This document shows positions 45,768 through 57,700 of a stretch of DNA of 64,000 bases, one piece after another (the stretch's first letter is position 1; every line of letters begins with the position of its first letter). Under the pieces are notes generated by a model, which saw nothing but the letters and a program-made list of their open reading frames with translations, had not been told where the DNA came from and did no database searches. The stretch comes from Proteles cristata cristata (Eukaryota; Chordata; Mammalia; Carnivora; Hyaenidae): NCBI GenBank assembly GCA_017311185.1, contig JAESUZ010000420.1, positions 558,001 to 622,000 on the forward strand. The letters are read 5' to 3'. Both the position numbers and the translations under genes were made by a program.

Positions 45768-48700
45768 CTGAAAAGAAAAAAAAAAAAAGACGAGAAAGAT
45801 TTCAGACCAGTCCTGTATTAACATAACATGGCCTGCAGGGCTGCATCTGCGGGGTCCCTGTGTTCTCCTCCGGCCCTCAGGTCGGGTTACCCTTCTCTGG
45901 TGCACTATGCCTTATTTTCACTCCGTCCCACCCACGGCCAGCCATACCTCGTACAGCAGAGGCTTTCAGAAATGTTTCCTGATGCAAACTGTTCATCCCC
46001 ATCCACCTCCTGCTCAGCCTTCTCCCGAAGCCCCACCCCCTCCCACCCTGCGTTCAAAACTTCACATCTGTGCCAGCACACAGCGTGAGGCACCGGGCTC
46101 AGGGCACAGTCCAGTGACCAGGTTCCTCAATGGACTTCCAAGCTCATCAATATCTGTCCACATTTCTTTCTTCTCCCCAAACGTTCTTTGTCACTGCTTT
46201 TCTCCGGCCGTCTCGCACACGGGCCACATGGGCTCAAATCTTCATTCTCACCTTCCCCTTCCCCAGAGTAAACTACCGCCCCTCACACTTTCATCCATGG
46301 CCCCTGCACACTGCAAGATGCGTCCCAGATGCCAGGCTTCCCCGGAAGTCTGCTCCACAGACAGTGCGATGTGGTAGGAAGACATAGGCTTCAGAGTCAC
46401 ATGGCCCTGATTCAGATTCCATCCTGGTCACTTATTCACTGTGTGGTTCTGCATTAACTTTTTATTACGGGAAATTCAAACATGCAGCAAAGCAGTGACT
46501 ACAGTATGTGAGATGAGCTTCCATGAACCACTCACCTGGCTTTAACAACGATCTACTTCTAGCCGGTCTAATTTCACCTCTATTCCCACCTGCTTCCTGC
46601 TCCCTCTACCCAGATTATTATTATTATTTTATTTATTTTTTAAAAGAGAGACAGAAAGAAAGGGAGAGTGTGCGCATGCGTGAGCAGGGAAGAAAGGGCA
46701 AAGGGAGAGAGAGTCTTAAGCAGACTCCATGCTGTCAGCTCAGAGCCCAACTCAGGGCTCAATCCCACAACCCTGGGATCATGACCTGAGCCGAAATCAA
46801 GAGTTGGACGCTCAAATGACTGAGCCAGCCTGGTGCCCCCCCCCAGATTATTTTGAATCAAATTCCAGACATCGTATTATTCCATCCAGGTCTGTGTGAC
46901 CCCCACACGCCTGCTCTAAGCATTCTGCTATGCTGCCTTGTTTCTGCTTGCCAGGTTTGACACCCCTTTCCCTGGACACACGGAGCTGAAACTGCCGATA
47001 CCCCACCCCCCCGAAGTCTGGTGGCTGCGGCATGGGCTGGGGAAGGGAGGGCATCCCTCAGGCGGTCCCTTAAGTGAAAGCCCTAACAAGGCCATCACCT
47101 GTCATTCTGCAGTTCTTTTGAAGCAACCTCATCGGGTCCCACATTGTCCCGGGGTTGGAGGAAGTCACAGCCCCGTGGCTGGCTCGGACAGAACCTGAGA
47201 ATCCAGTGACAGGTCTGCAGCTCGACTTAAAAAATGAGAGTCACAAGGGATGGCACCAAAGGACTCTGTTTCCAGTCAGCAAAACCAGGGTTATGTAGGA
47301 CTTAATGACTGCAACCTTCAAACTACAATTTCCCAGGTAAATACTAGCACAAAGCATATGTGTGTTCCTTCTCTAGCGTTTGCTCCGAAGAAGCCGAGTG
47401 CTGGAAGGAAAAGCGTTACGGGTGAGCACGGAAAGATGCGCTCGGACTGAGGATGGCTGTGGGACTTCACACAAGGCTGATGGGGAGCCTGGTGTGGAGA
47501 CTTTTACAAAAGTCTAGGCCAGAGACAGAAGAGGCTGAACCAGGGTAGTGGCTGTGGTGTCTAAAGAGGGAACAGAAGTTCCAGAACCGGTGACAAAAGT
47601 GTTACCTGCTTAGAGGTAAATGATGAGACCGAAAGCACCAAAAATGCGTCTACAGTGCTAAGCCTGGACGTGAGAGGACACAGGGAAGACCACGCTGTGG
47701 GAAGGAAGACGGTGGTTTAGTTTCGAACATGTCAGGTCTGGGCAGCTGCAAAGGCCCCTGAGGGCACGGAAGTCGCAGGGAAAAGGCGGGCAGGGCCTCG
47801 GGGCTGGGGACAGAGCAGAGCCTCTCTCCGTTCTGCCGCTGCCTAGCCCTTTCCTCCAGCACATCACGAAGACCCGAGATGTCTGTGTTTTCAGTCTGCT
47901 TCCTCTGATTGTTTTCGCCACATTCGTCACGTATGATTCCAAGTTCTCGGTCTGCACAGCGGTTTCAGGAGAGACGAAACATCGACCCACACAGACCAAC
48001 CCTGAGGCTGAGGTCCCACAGACCAAACTGCTAGAATGTAAGCTCCTTCCCGGAACAGAGGCGCCGTGAGAAAAGAGACTGTTTTATTCACTGCTACCTC
48101 CCCTGTTCCTCACGTAACACAGGGCACTCAAATATCTGTTTAATGAACAAATACTACGTGAAATGCCAGAGCTACTGATTCCTCAGCGAATCACACTTTC
48201 CCCCCGACGGTCCTTACCACGTGGGCTTTGCAGCAGACCCGGAGGCCCCTGGAATTCCGACTCGGGTACGCTTTCCTCCTCACTCATTCTCTCACTGCCA
48301 GAATCTTCTCCTGTTGCCTCCTGTGACGTCTCCTCAGGTTCCCAGCCTGTGGGTCCCTGGGCTTCCATCTCAACAGCCTCTCCTTCTTGTGCGGAGGGTG
48401 ACGGCACTTCGTCTGGGGTGTCGGTGGAAGGGGCAGGGCCCCGAGCGTTGATCAGGGCGTCCATCTCCTTGTAGAATGCGCAGGACTCTAGCACGTGACC
48501 GTTCTTCACCTTGCGGTAGCTCTTCTGGAGGCTTTTGAACTTGGTCCGGCACTGCTCGGGTGTCCGGAGGAAGCCACACTCGCGCAGTTGCTCAGCCACA
48601 GCCCCGTACAGCTTGCTCTTCCGATGACAGGCCTGCAGGGCTTCGTAAAACCGAGTCTCCCGCAGGATATCAAGGAAAGTCTTGGTTTCCTCGTAGCCCC

Positions 48701-51700
48701 AGTGCACACCTGCCAGGGAAGGATAAAGGTCACAGATAGAAGAAAAAGAATCTGTAGCCTCTAAATACAGGGAGTAAAAGAAAGCAAATCCATTCACAGT
48801 GGCGATAGGAACTATGATATGCCTGGGAATAAGATGTGCAAAGAAAGGAGAGGGTCTATGTAAAAAAAAATAAATAAATAAAAAATCTGTAATTGACTGA
48901 AAGACAGACATGAGTCAGAAAAAATTGAGAGGCACTATGTTTCTGGATAGGAAGACTCGAGCTGCACAGACATCAATTCCCAAATGAATCTGCAAGGTCA
49001 AAATCCCAGTGGGATTTTTAAATTGAAATTCATAAACCGATCTCAAGAGTAAGAACGCAGTCCCTCAAATCTGCCACTGCTATGGCGATTAACTGAGGAT
49101 ATAGCTCTTTTCTAAACGGTTAAGAACAACAGATCAGGACACTTTTCTGACCAGCCTTCCTTGAAGAGTACAGCTCTGTCCAGAGCAGTCTTCGATGTCA
49201 CTGAGTCCTCCACTGGGGAGAGATGACACGAGGTGCAAGACCTGTGGATGTTCTGCCATTACAGCAGTAAAACTTTTTGGGACATGTTGGAATACAGTTC
49301 GCTAAACTATGCTTCCTGTGCGGTGTGTAAGTCGGGCAAAGTCACTCTGTCCTCAGCTCACCGGGTGGCCTCCTCCAGGGCCGGCACTGCATTCCCGAGT
49401 CTGGGGCCACCCTCAGGCCCCTGGGTTTCCAGACTGCTGAGCACGGGTGCAGGCCCCATGCACCAGGCCCGATGCACCTCCCGTCTTGTCCTGAGCTGTC
49501 TCTCTTGTGTAGATGCAGCCAGGAGGGCAGCCCAGGCTCTCCGTTCCTGACCTCTCTTCCCATGCTAAGCACTCCCCAGCTTTTCCTAAGGCGGGGTGGG
49601 GGAACTCTCCTAGTGAGCGACACAGGGCAAGGCTTCCCTGCACTGAACATCTGCAGAATGCCCTCATCAATGCTCTCTCTCTTATCTCGTTTCACACTAA
49701 CAACTCTGGAGTCCTCAGTCTCAGTTTACTGGTGACAAACTGCAGCTCCAGGCACTCATGTGACATGCCTACCGTCACACGGTCACCAAGTGCCACTTTA
49801 GTTCTGCACGCTCCCAGTCCCCAGATTTCACCACCAGCCTCTGTTTCTACGGTATGTGGTATATCTTTTTCTATCTTTTAATTTCGAGGTCTCTTTTCTT
49901 CACATGCATCCCTTGTAGGCAATATTTAATTGCTTTTTTAAACGATGATAATCTTAGTCTTTTACGTCTATAATGATGTATTTGGATTTACATTTACCAT
50001 TTTACCATTTTTTTCCATTTGATTCGTCTACTTTGTGTTCCTTTTTCTTTCCTTTCTTGCCTTCTTTCTACAATTGCATTTTTCACTTTTTTTTTTTTGT
50101 TGTTGTTACTTATACATTCTCATGCTGGCTGTCCTAGACAGCGCAACGCCATACCTTTGCCTTACTGTAATGCAGCACCACTAGCTGCTTTACTCCAAGG
50201 CTCAGATGCTGGGTTCTGCCGAGTCCTTGGACTCCCCCCATCTCCCTTCCACATGCTCCCGGCACGCAAACCCGTCTCTGCTCTAGCCAGAGAGAGACCC
50301 TTCGTGGCCATTACTCAGACTGCACAGAGGGGCTGGGGTGGGTGTGGGGAGCAGCAGCACCCCACCCCCACCCAGCGTACTTTCAGCCGTCGGGAGCAAG
50401 GCCTGCGGGCCAGCGCTCCCCAGGTTTGGCTGCCTCGGGTCTACTCCTGCTACCACAAACCCGTACCGTCCGCCTTCACACCCCAAGCAAAAGCACAGTT
50501 CTCACCGCTCAGGTTCTGGAACAAGACAGGGGCGCCCCGGATCTCAGACTTCCGGATGAACGCCACGCCCCTCTCGTCACCATCGGAGGCTTCGGCGGCT
50601 TCCTCCTCCTCCTCCAACAAACCGGTCTGTTCTTTAGCACTGACATCAATTCTCTTTAGTCTGGGGAGAGAGATAATCTCCTTTGGCTTATCAGCGGGCG
50701 GCGCATGGGCTGCGGGGTTCAACAGGGCGTCCATGTCCTCAAAGAAGGCACAGGGTTCCAGCACGTGGCCGTTTCTCACCTTCCGGTAGCTCTTCTGGAG
50801 ACTTTTGAACTTGGTCCGACACTGCTCGGGCGTGCGGAGGAAGCCGCACTCGCGCAGCCACTCGGCCACGGCCCCGTACACCTGGCTGTTCCGGGGACAA
50901 GCCTGCAGCGTTTCATAAAAGCGGGACTCCTTGAGAATGGCGAGGAACGTCTTCGTTTCCTCGTAGCTCCAGTGCACGCCTGCTATCTTCTCGTCTTCCA
51001 AACCCCAGTGCTGCTGCTCGCCCCACATCCGGCCCGCACCGCGCGCGGGGAGCTGGGTAGCGTGAACCGGCTTTTCCTTGACGTAGTTGCTTCGGAGAAT
51101 GTTCCTTTTGTTAGAAGAGTGGAGACCGAGCGCCCATGGCTCCTTTCTTTGCTCCAACCGGGCCACCTTGTTAGATGCAGACATGGTACTTCCTACAGTG
51201 GGAGAAACACATTCCATGTTGAACACAGAGGTAGAGGCCGCACAGCCTAACCTGCCACCAGAGCGTGATGTCCTGGACACCTGTTCACACCTATTATTAT
51301 TTTATTTTTTTGCAATTCAGTACTGTTTAAGTTTTATTTCTTTTTATTAAACATTAAAATTTTTATTTTCAATGCTTGGGAAATATACATTAGAATTGTC
51401 AATTAATTTTATATGTTCGCATCTATTTTTGAAAGGTCTTGTCCAACCCTCCTCTCTTTTAGAACCTTCCTTAACCATGACAGTACAGCATAGGTATTCC
51501 TACTACTTACGGTATAGTACACAGTTATTCTGAACTCTCTCTTCTTTGCCACAACCATCTAGTAACTTATGTTATCATTTTACTTCTCACATATGCACCA
51601 CTTCTTTCTGCAGCTAGTTCTTAAGGGAAAGCCTTTAAGGTTAAGAAACATACAGTTTATTACCTGTGATTCCCTCTCCCTGTCTAACGTTGTATTAGCT

Positions 51701-54700
51701 TCAGTGTCTGCTCCTAACCAGTATTTGTTACTTAAAAAACAAAGCGTGCTCATATCCGCCTGCCACATACCCCAGCCCCAACACATGCATACACACACAC
51801 CCACCCACACACATCCACACCCACACGGTGGGGCTAAGACAGGCGAGAAGGAATTTCTGGATACATCTAGCAAGGTTAACAGGAAAGAGACAGAAGGCCA
51901 GAGAAGCACACCGACAATGCGTCGTGTTACAGCACCACAGAGCTCAACAATTCATAAACGCGAACCCTGGCTCCACCACCTGCCTTACTTTTGGGCCAGG
52001 GGAGCTTTCTGAATCTCTGAGCTTCAGTTCCCTAGGAAATGATGGCCTCTATTCACAGAAGTGCTGGGAATATTAAATAAATGATCGCCTGTGAAGTATC
52101 CAATGCCCATTAAGTATTGTAATAAAATTCAGTTTTCCTCTCTGGATAATACACACAGAAACTCCATGGAATTCTCAAGAGAAGGAGCATCAAAGCAAAT
52201 CCTTTCTGAAAGAACCCCGGGGATGGAGATATGCTCTTTATTTTTACTTGAGAGAGGTAAGTGTAGGGATAATGAAAGCTCAAATACCCATAATAAGGCC
52301 CAGGCAGGCAATGCAGCTGAGGGAGAAATGTGACAGTTCAAGCATGAGCTCCTTGATTCAGCTCTGGCCGATTGCTGTTCTGTGAAAAGGTGGGCCCGTG
52401 GTGCCTGACATTTGATTTTTCAAGATATACAGAAAATGCGGATTAACAAACTAATTTTAAATTAAAACCCTGGGCAAGGCCAAAATGTGCGCATGGGCTG
52501 GATTCAGCCTATGAGTCATCAGTTTATAGTCCATGAGAAAAGACTGAGGCAGCGGTCTCTGGGCCTCGGCCTTTCCCTATGTAATCACCACTGGCCCTGA
52601 ACAAAGTGGGGGCTAGAGGAACCAACCCCACAAGGTCAGAAATTGGGTACAGCTTCTGACTCCCCCAAAACTTAATGACAAATAGCTTACTGTTGACCGG
52701 AAGCCTTATCCATAGCATAAACAGCCAATTAATATACATTCTGTATGTTATATGTATCACCTACTGTATTCCTATAATGATGTAAGTCAGAGAAAAGATT
52801 AAGAAAATCTTAAGGAAGAGAAAATATATTAACTAATTTAACTGTGAGTACTTTCGATAGATACTGAACTGTCCTTATTGAAGAGAATCCACACAGAAGT
52901 GGACCCACGGAGTTCAAATGTCTTGTTCAAGGGTCAGCTGGCTAAACCTGAATCCTCAGAGGATGCCCCCCAGCCCACCAGTGGCACACTTCACTCAGGG
53001 CTCTCACACGGCATGCTCCGAGACCCGGATGCCATGTGTGCTGAGGTCACGCCAGGTAAGGCCTGTGTGACGCCCCGCAGGCGGCCGGGTACCTGCTGCT
53101 CTGGGGAGACCACTTTGCCACCAGAGTCATCAGGGTGTCCTCTGTTGGTCATTTTTCTCCACTGCCTTAGTTGCCTTCTAGTTGTAAACAACTGTTGGTG
53201 TATCTTTCTTTATTCGGGTTCACATGGATTACACACTCTAAGTTAGTACTGTAGCTGACAAGCTCAGTCCAGTAAATTTATGGTGTTTCTGGATGTTGAC
53301 ATCGCAGGGTGATAATTCACCAAGTGGAAAAGAATGTTCTGTTGAGATGCTTACCGGGATGGTGACACTGTGGTCCTGTCATCCCCCCCTGCTACTACAC
53401 TTCAGTGCTACATGTAGGGTTGTCCAACAGAACTTCCTGTGGTGAGGGCAATGGTCTCTAACTGTGCTGTCCAACAAGGTATCAAATATTCTAACCGGGG
53501 CTGCTGCCACTGAGGAACTGAAAGTTTTAACTTCATTTAATTTTAATTAATTGTATCCATTTAAGTAGCTCTGTGTGGCTAGTGGCTATCTTATTAGCAC
53601 ATGTCTATAGCGTGCTGGGTGTGGACTGGTGTGCACTCTGGGACTGTTATTTTATTAATGGGCAGTCTTTGACTTTTAGCTTACGTATGAATGAACTGTA
53701 CTTATCCCCACTACTAACGCAGGTGACGTAATTCTTCAGAAGTCTGCTTGCAAAGTGACGCTTCAGTGGTTACGTGTCTATAAATTCGTGCTATTCAAAT
53801 AATTCACAACGCACTACTGAGGTAGTTGTACTGAAATTACTTTTTTTCTTCCATCCACAAGATTTCCAGCCAGCCAGCCAGTGTTTGCTGGGCACTCACT
53901 GTGTGTCCAGCTGTGTGCAAAGTGTTAGGTTGCTACAGTTAAACAAAAACAAATCCTACAAAGACCTGTGACTTTATGGTGCTATTAGTCTAGTGGTATC
54001 TGTAAGCTTATATCTAAGTAATATAAACATGATAGTCCGATATAACACCTCGCCAATGTTTTCACCCCTAAGTTAGAAGAATGTGCATATATTGTAAACT
54101 GGAAGGAAGGAAGGAGTTAAGAGAGCATGGACAGGTGCTGACTAGGTCTAGTAAAACCAGGCCACAGAAATGACCAGACAACCCATGGAGGTCTTTAAGT
54201 GTTGACATTTATAATTATTGTATCATCGGTAGAAATAAAGATATTAAAAATCCCCAAATTATTTTTGTGGAAAGGGAAAGAACCCTCACCCGGGGAGGCC
54301 ATGTTCCCAACGCTCTCTTTCCTCATATCCCGGTACGGGTCTCTGTGAGCGGGAAGCTGATGCATGCTCTTCTTGTAGGAAAGACCTCTCGCCACACGGA
54401 CATCTTTCGCTGGCCCCTGTAACAACACTAACAGCCATGACTACGGAGGTGACCACGTGGGCTTCAGAGGGTGAGTGGTCATGGAGGAAATGCAGACGGG
54501 CCCTAAAGGAGAATTAAAATCAGGGAACCAAGCGTGTGTGATGCGCCAGATGAAGCAGACGGTGTTACAAAGGATCGTAAGAGAGAGATCCAGCAAGGAG
54601 CCTCATTACTGAGAAGGCGGGGTCCAATCTTCTCTGCAAAATGGGTAAGGGCGTGGGGGAGTCTCTGGGGGGGGGGTACAGAAGTTTGAGGACAGCGAAG

Positions 54701-57700
54701 GCACGGGAAAGTCCTTGTGACTGGATAGTCTAGGAAGGCAGCGAGAAGACCTACAATTTACCTGAGACACGATAGGTAGTGGCGTGGTTGTTCCTTCCTG
54801 ACCTATGTTGTTCCATTCAGTAGCAGAGGCGGGAGCCCAGGGAGAAGGCCGAGCTGTGAGAAGAGAGAGAAACAATTAGGGTTCAGGGCTCCAGCCCTTT
54901 AATTCATGCAGCTTCTCCTTTTAAGAAATGAGCATGTATACATATATATGTATATGAATACATATATATACATATATATGCGTACTATATATATTATACA
55001 CATATCCCAGCAAATAGAAATCGATCATTTCATCAGGGAGTTCAGAACAATGCCCAAAACCACAGTACCCTACAGCAGGGCTCACAGACATGAATGCCTT
55101 CAGGGAGTTAACAGGCAAAGTAGATTATGGAAGGGGCCAGGTAAGGAACGGGGGACCTGGAAAGCCCATACACCACTGAAAGGGTGTGCCCAATGCCCAG
55201 TCCCAGCTGATGCCTCACTGTGAGACAATGCACCTGGAAGAGTTAGAACTTCTAATATTTTTCAGGAGAAACCAGACATCTGGACTTTCCTACAAAATCT
55301 CAAGAATCTTAAACCTTGAGGGGGCGCCTGGGTGGGTCAATTGTTTAAGTGTCCCACTTTAGCTCAGGTCAGGATCTCATGATTCGTGAGTTTGAGCCCT
55401 GCTTCAGAGTCTCTGTCTCCCTCTCCCTGGCTTGCACACATCAGTGCATGCGCATGCTCACTCGCTCGCTCGCTCGCTCTCTCTCTCTCTCAAAAATAAA
55501 CATTAAAAAAACAACAATCCTTAAACCTTAGAACTAAAAGCAAACAAACAAATAAAATGCCCAAACCAAAACTCCTTTGTAGCCAAAACAAATAAGTCTG
55601 ACTTGGTATGTGAGTTACAAGTTTGCAATCTCTAGTATAAGTCAATCGGTGCCTTAATATGCTAAACGAGCTAGCACACATAGATACAAAGGCCTGGACA
55701 CCACAAGCAAACACACAACACGCTCCCTCAGAAGTCTGGGGTCTAATTTCTACTCGGGAACTCACCACCTAGGGAAAACTTCCAGAATGAATACCACTGT
55801 GGTCGAGAACTCACAAGCTTGCTCCACCACTTTCTAAAGAAGCAAACTGAGGGGCGCCTGGGTGGCTTAGTCAGTTAAGCGTCCGACTTTCCCTTAGGTC
55901 ATGATCTCGCGGTTCGTGGGTTCGAGCCCCGCGTCGGGCTCTGTGCTGACTGCCAGCTCGGAGCCTGGAGCCTATTTCAGAGTCTGTGTCTCCCTCTCTG
56001 ACCCTCCCCTGCTCACGCTGTCTCTCTCTCTCTCTCTCTTAGAAATAAAAATATTAAAAAAAAAAATAAAGAAGCAAACTGAATCCCTTCCTTGGGAACA
56101 TAGGACAGGGATCCCCTGCTTTTCAAAAGTTCATGCTATGCCACTTTGCTTTTGCAAAAGACACACATTAGTACCTATTTGTGCTAACCGAAAGCAATCC
56201 AAAAAAAGATTTGCACTTTTACCACAAAAGGGGGAAAAGCAAAGATACTGCTTAGTGTTTGTTTTGCAGTGAGCTATTTAAAAATTTTGTTTGTTTATTT
56301 AGAGAGAGCAGCGGAGGGTCAGAGAGAGAGGGAGACCGAGACTCCCATGCAGGCTCTGCACTGTCAACTCAGAGCCCGACCTGAGCGGAAATCAAGAGTC
56401 CAACTCCTGGGGCACCTGGGTGGCTCAATCAGTTAAGCATCTGACTTTGGCTCAGGTCGTGATCTCACGGTTCGTGGGCTCAAGCCCCGCGTCGGGCTCT
56501 GTGCTAACAGCTCAGAGCCTGGAGCCTGTTTCAGATTCTATATCTCCCTTTCTCTCTGACCCTCCCCTGCTCACACTGTCTCTATCCCTCTCTCAGAAAT
56601 AAACACAACATTTAAAAAAATTACAAAAAAAAAAAAAAAGAGTCCAACTCCTGACCAACTGAGCCACCCAGGAGCCCCTGCAGGGAGCTGTTACAGAGGC
56701 AGTGTACACCCGAACGGGGGGCGGGGGGGGTGACAGGACCACAGTGTCACCATCCCGGTAAGCATCTCAATAGAACATTCTTTTCCACTTGGTGAATTAT
56801 CACCCTGCGATGTCAACATCCAGAGACACCATAAATTTACCGGACTGAGCTTATCAGCTACAGTACTAACTTAGAGCATGTAATCCATGTGAACTTTGAA
56901 ATTCAGAAAATATTAATATTTTCAATGGATTCTATCACAGTGTGAATTTCAGGAAAGGTAAGGAGGTTGGGTGCACAGTGGGGAATCTCGCCACTTGGTG
57001 AGGGGCTGTGTAAGTAAGTCAGACTTGAAGTTTAGAAATAATTGTGCTGTTACAGGAGAAAGGAAACTAACATTTACTGAGTACCACTGTGTACTGGTCC
57101 ATTTACATGGTCTCCTTGAACTTACCCTAACCACCTATTATTTTCCCTTTACAAATGACAGAATGGAAAGTTTGAGAAGGTACGTAACCTGACCAGGGCC
57201 ACACAGACAAAGAATGGCAGAGCTAGGTTTTGAGTCCAGGCTGTCTGCCTCTAAAGCCTAATCACTTAACCTCTATGCATTAATGCGCCTTTCCGTATTA
57301 CCTGCCCAAGGTCAGATAGAGAGAGGTGCAGAGACAAGAAGATATAAACCCAAGCTTCCTCCCATAGGCTCAGTGATCTTTCCATCCCTCTCTTTCCGCC
57401 TGCCACCAGACTGCACGGATGGTGACATCACAGCAGATGGGAAAGGCAGGGTGTTTAATTTCTTTCTACCTGACTTATTAATGTCCAGAGCAGCTATGAA
57501 ACCAGTGTTCCCCTGCCTATGAAATCTTACTGTTAATCTCTCTCATATGTCACTTCCGGATGCCTCATTTGTAATTTTTTAAAAGTAAATATCTTGTTTC
57601 GCTTTCCAAACAGTTTTAAAAGTTGTTTATAGTCAGCCAATAACATATACACATGTATACACAGCAGGACTGAAAAACACAAGCTGATTACAGAAAGGAG

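Larger units (their letters stand above)
45820..48200 (-). other. ZKSCAN2: ZKSCAN2 intron before the zinc-finger exon
   Basis: Contains a MIR start (46370-46455), an L1-like fragment (46440-46900) split by a felid SINE, and an L2 terminus at 48030-48155. Sections 46900-48020 show no repeat or exon I can name. Confidence 0.7.
51193..54289 (-). other. ZKSCAN2: ZKSCAN2 intron between coding exons 4 and 5
   Basis: No felid SINE. Holds a CA-rich microsatellite (about 51785-51826), one arm of the inverted repeat (53218-53389) and a hAT-like fragment (53400-53620). Sections 51240-51780 and 51830-53210 show nothing I can name. Confidence 0.8.

Noticed and set aside
50019..51250. Plus-strand open frames of 256 and 181 residues opposite ZKSCAN2 coding exon 5
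   Set aside because: They mirror the antisense of a verified exon that has conserved domain content and matching splice sites on the minus strand.
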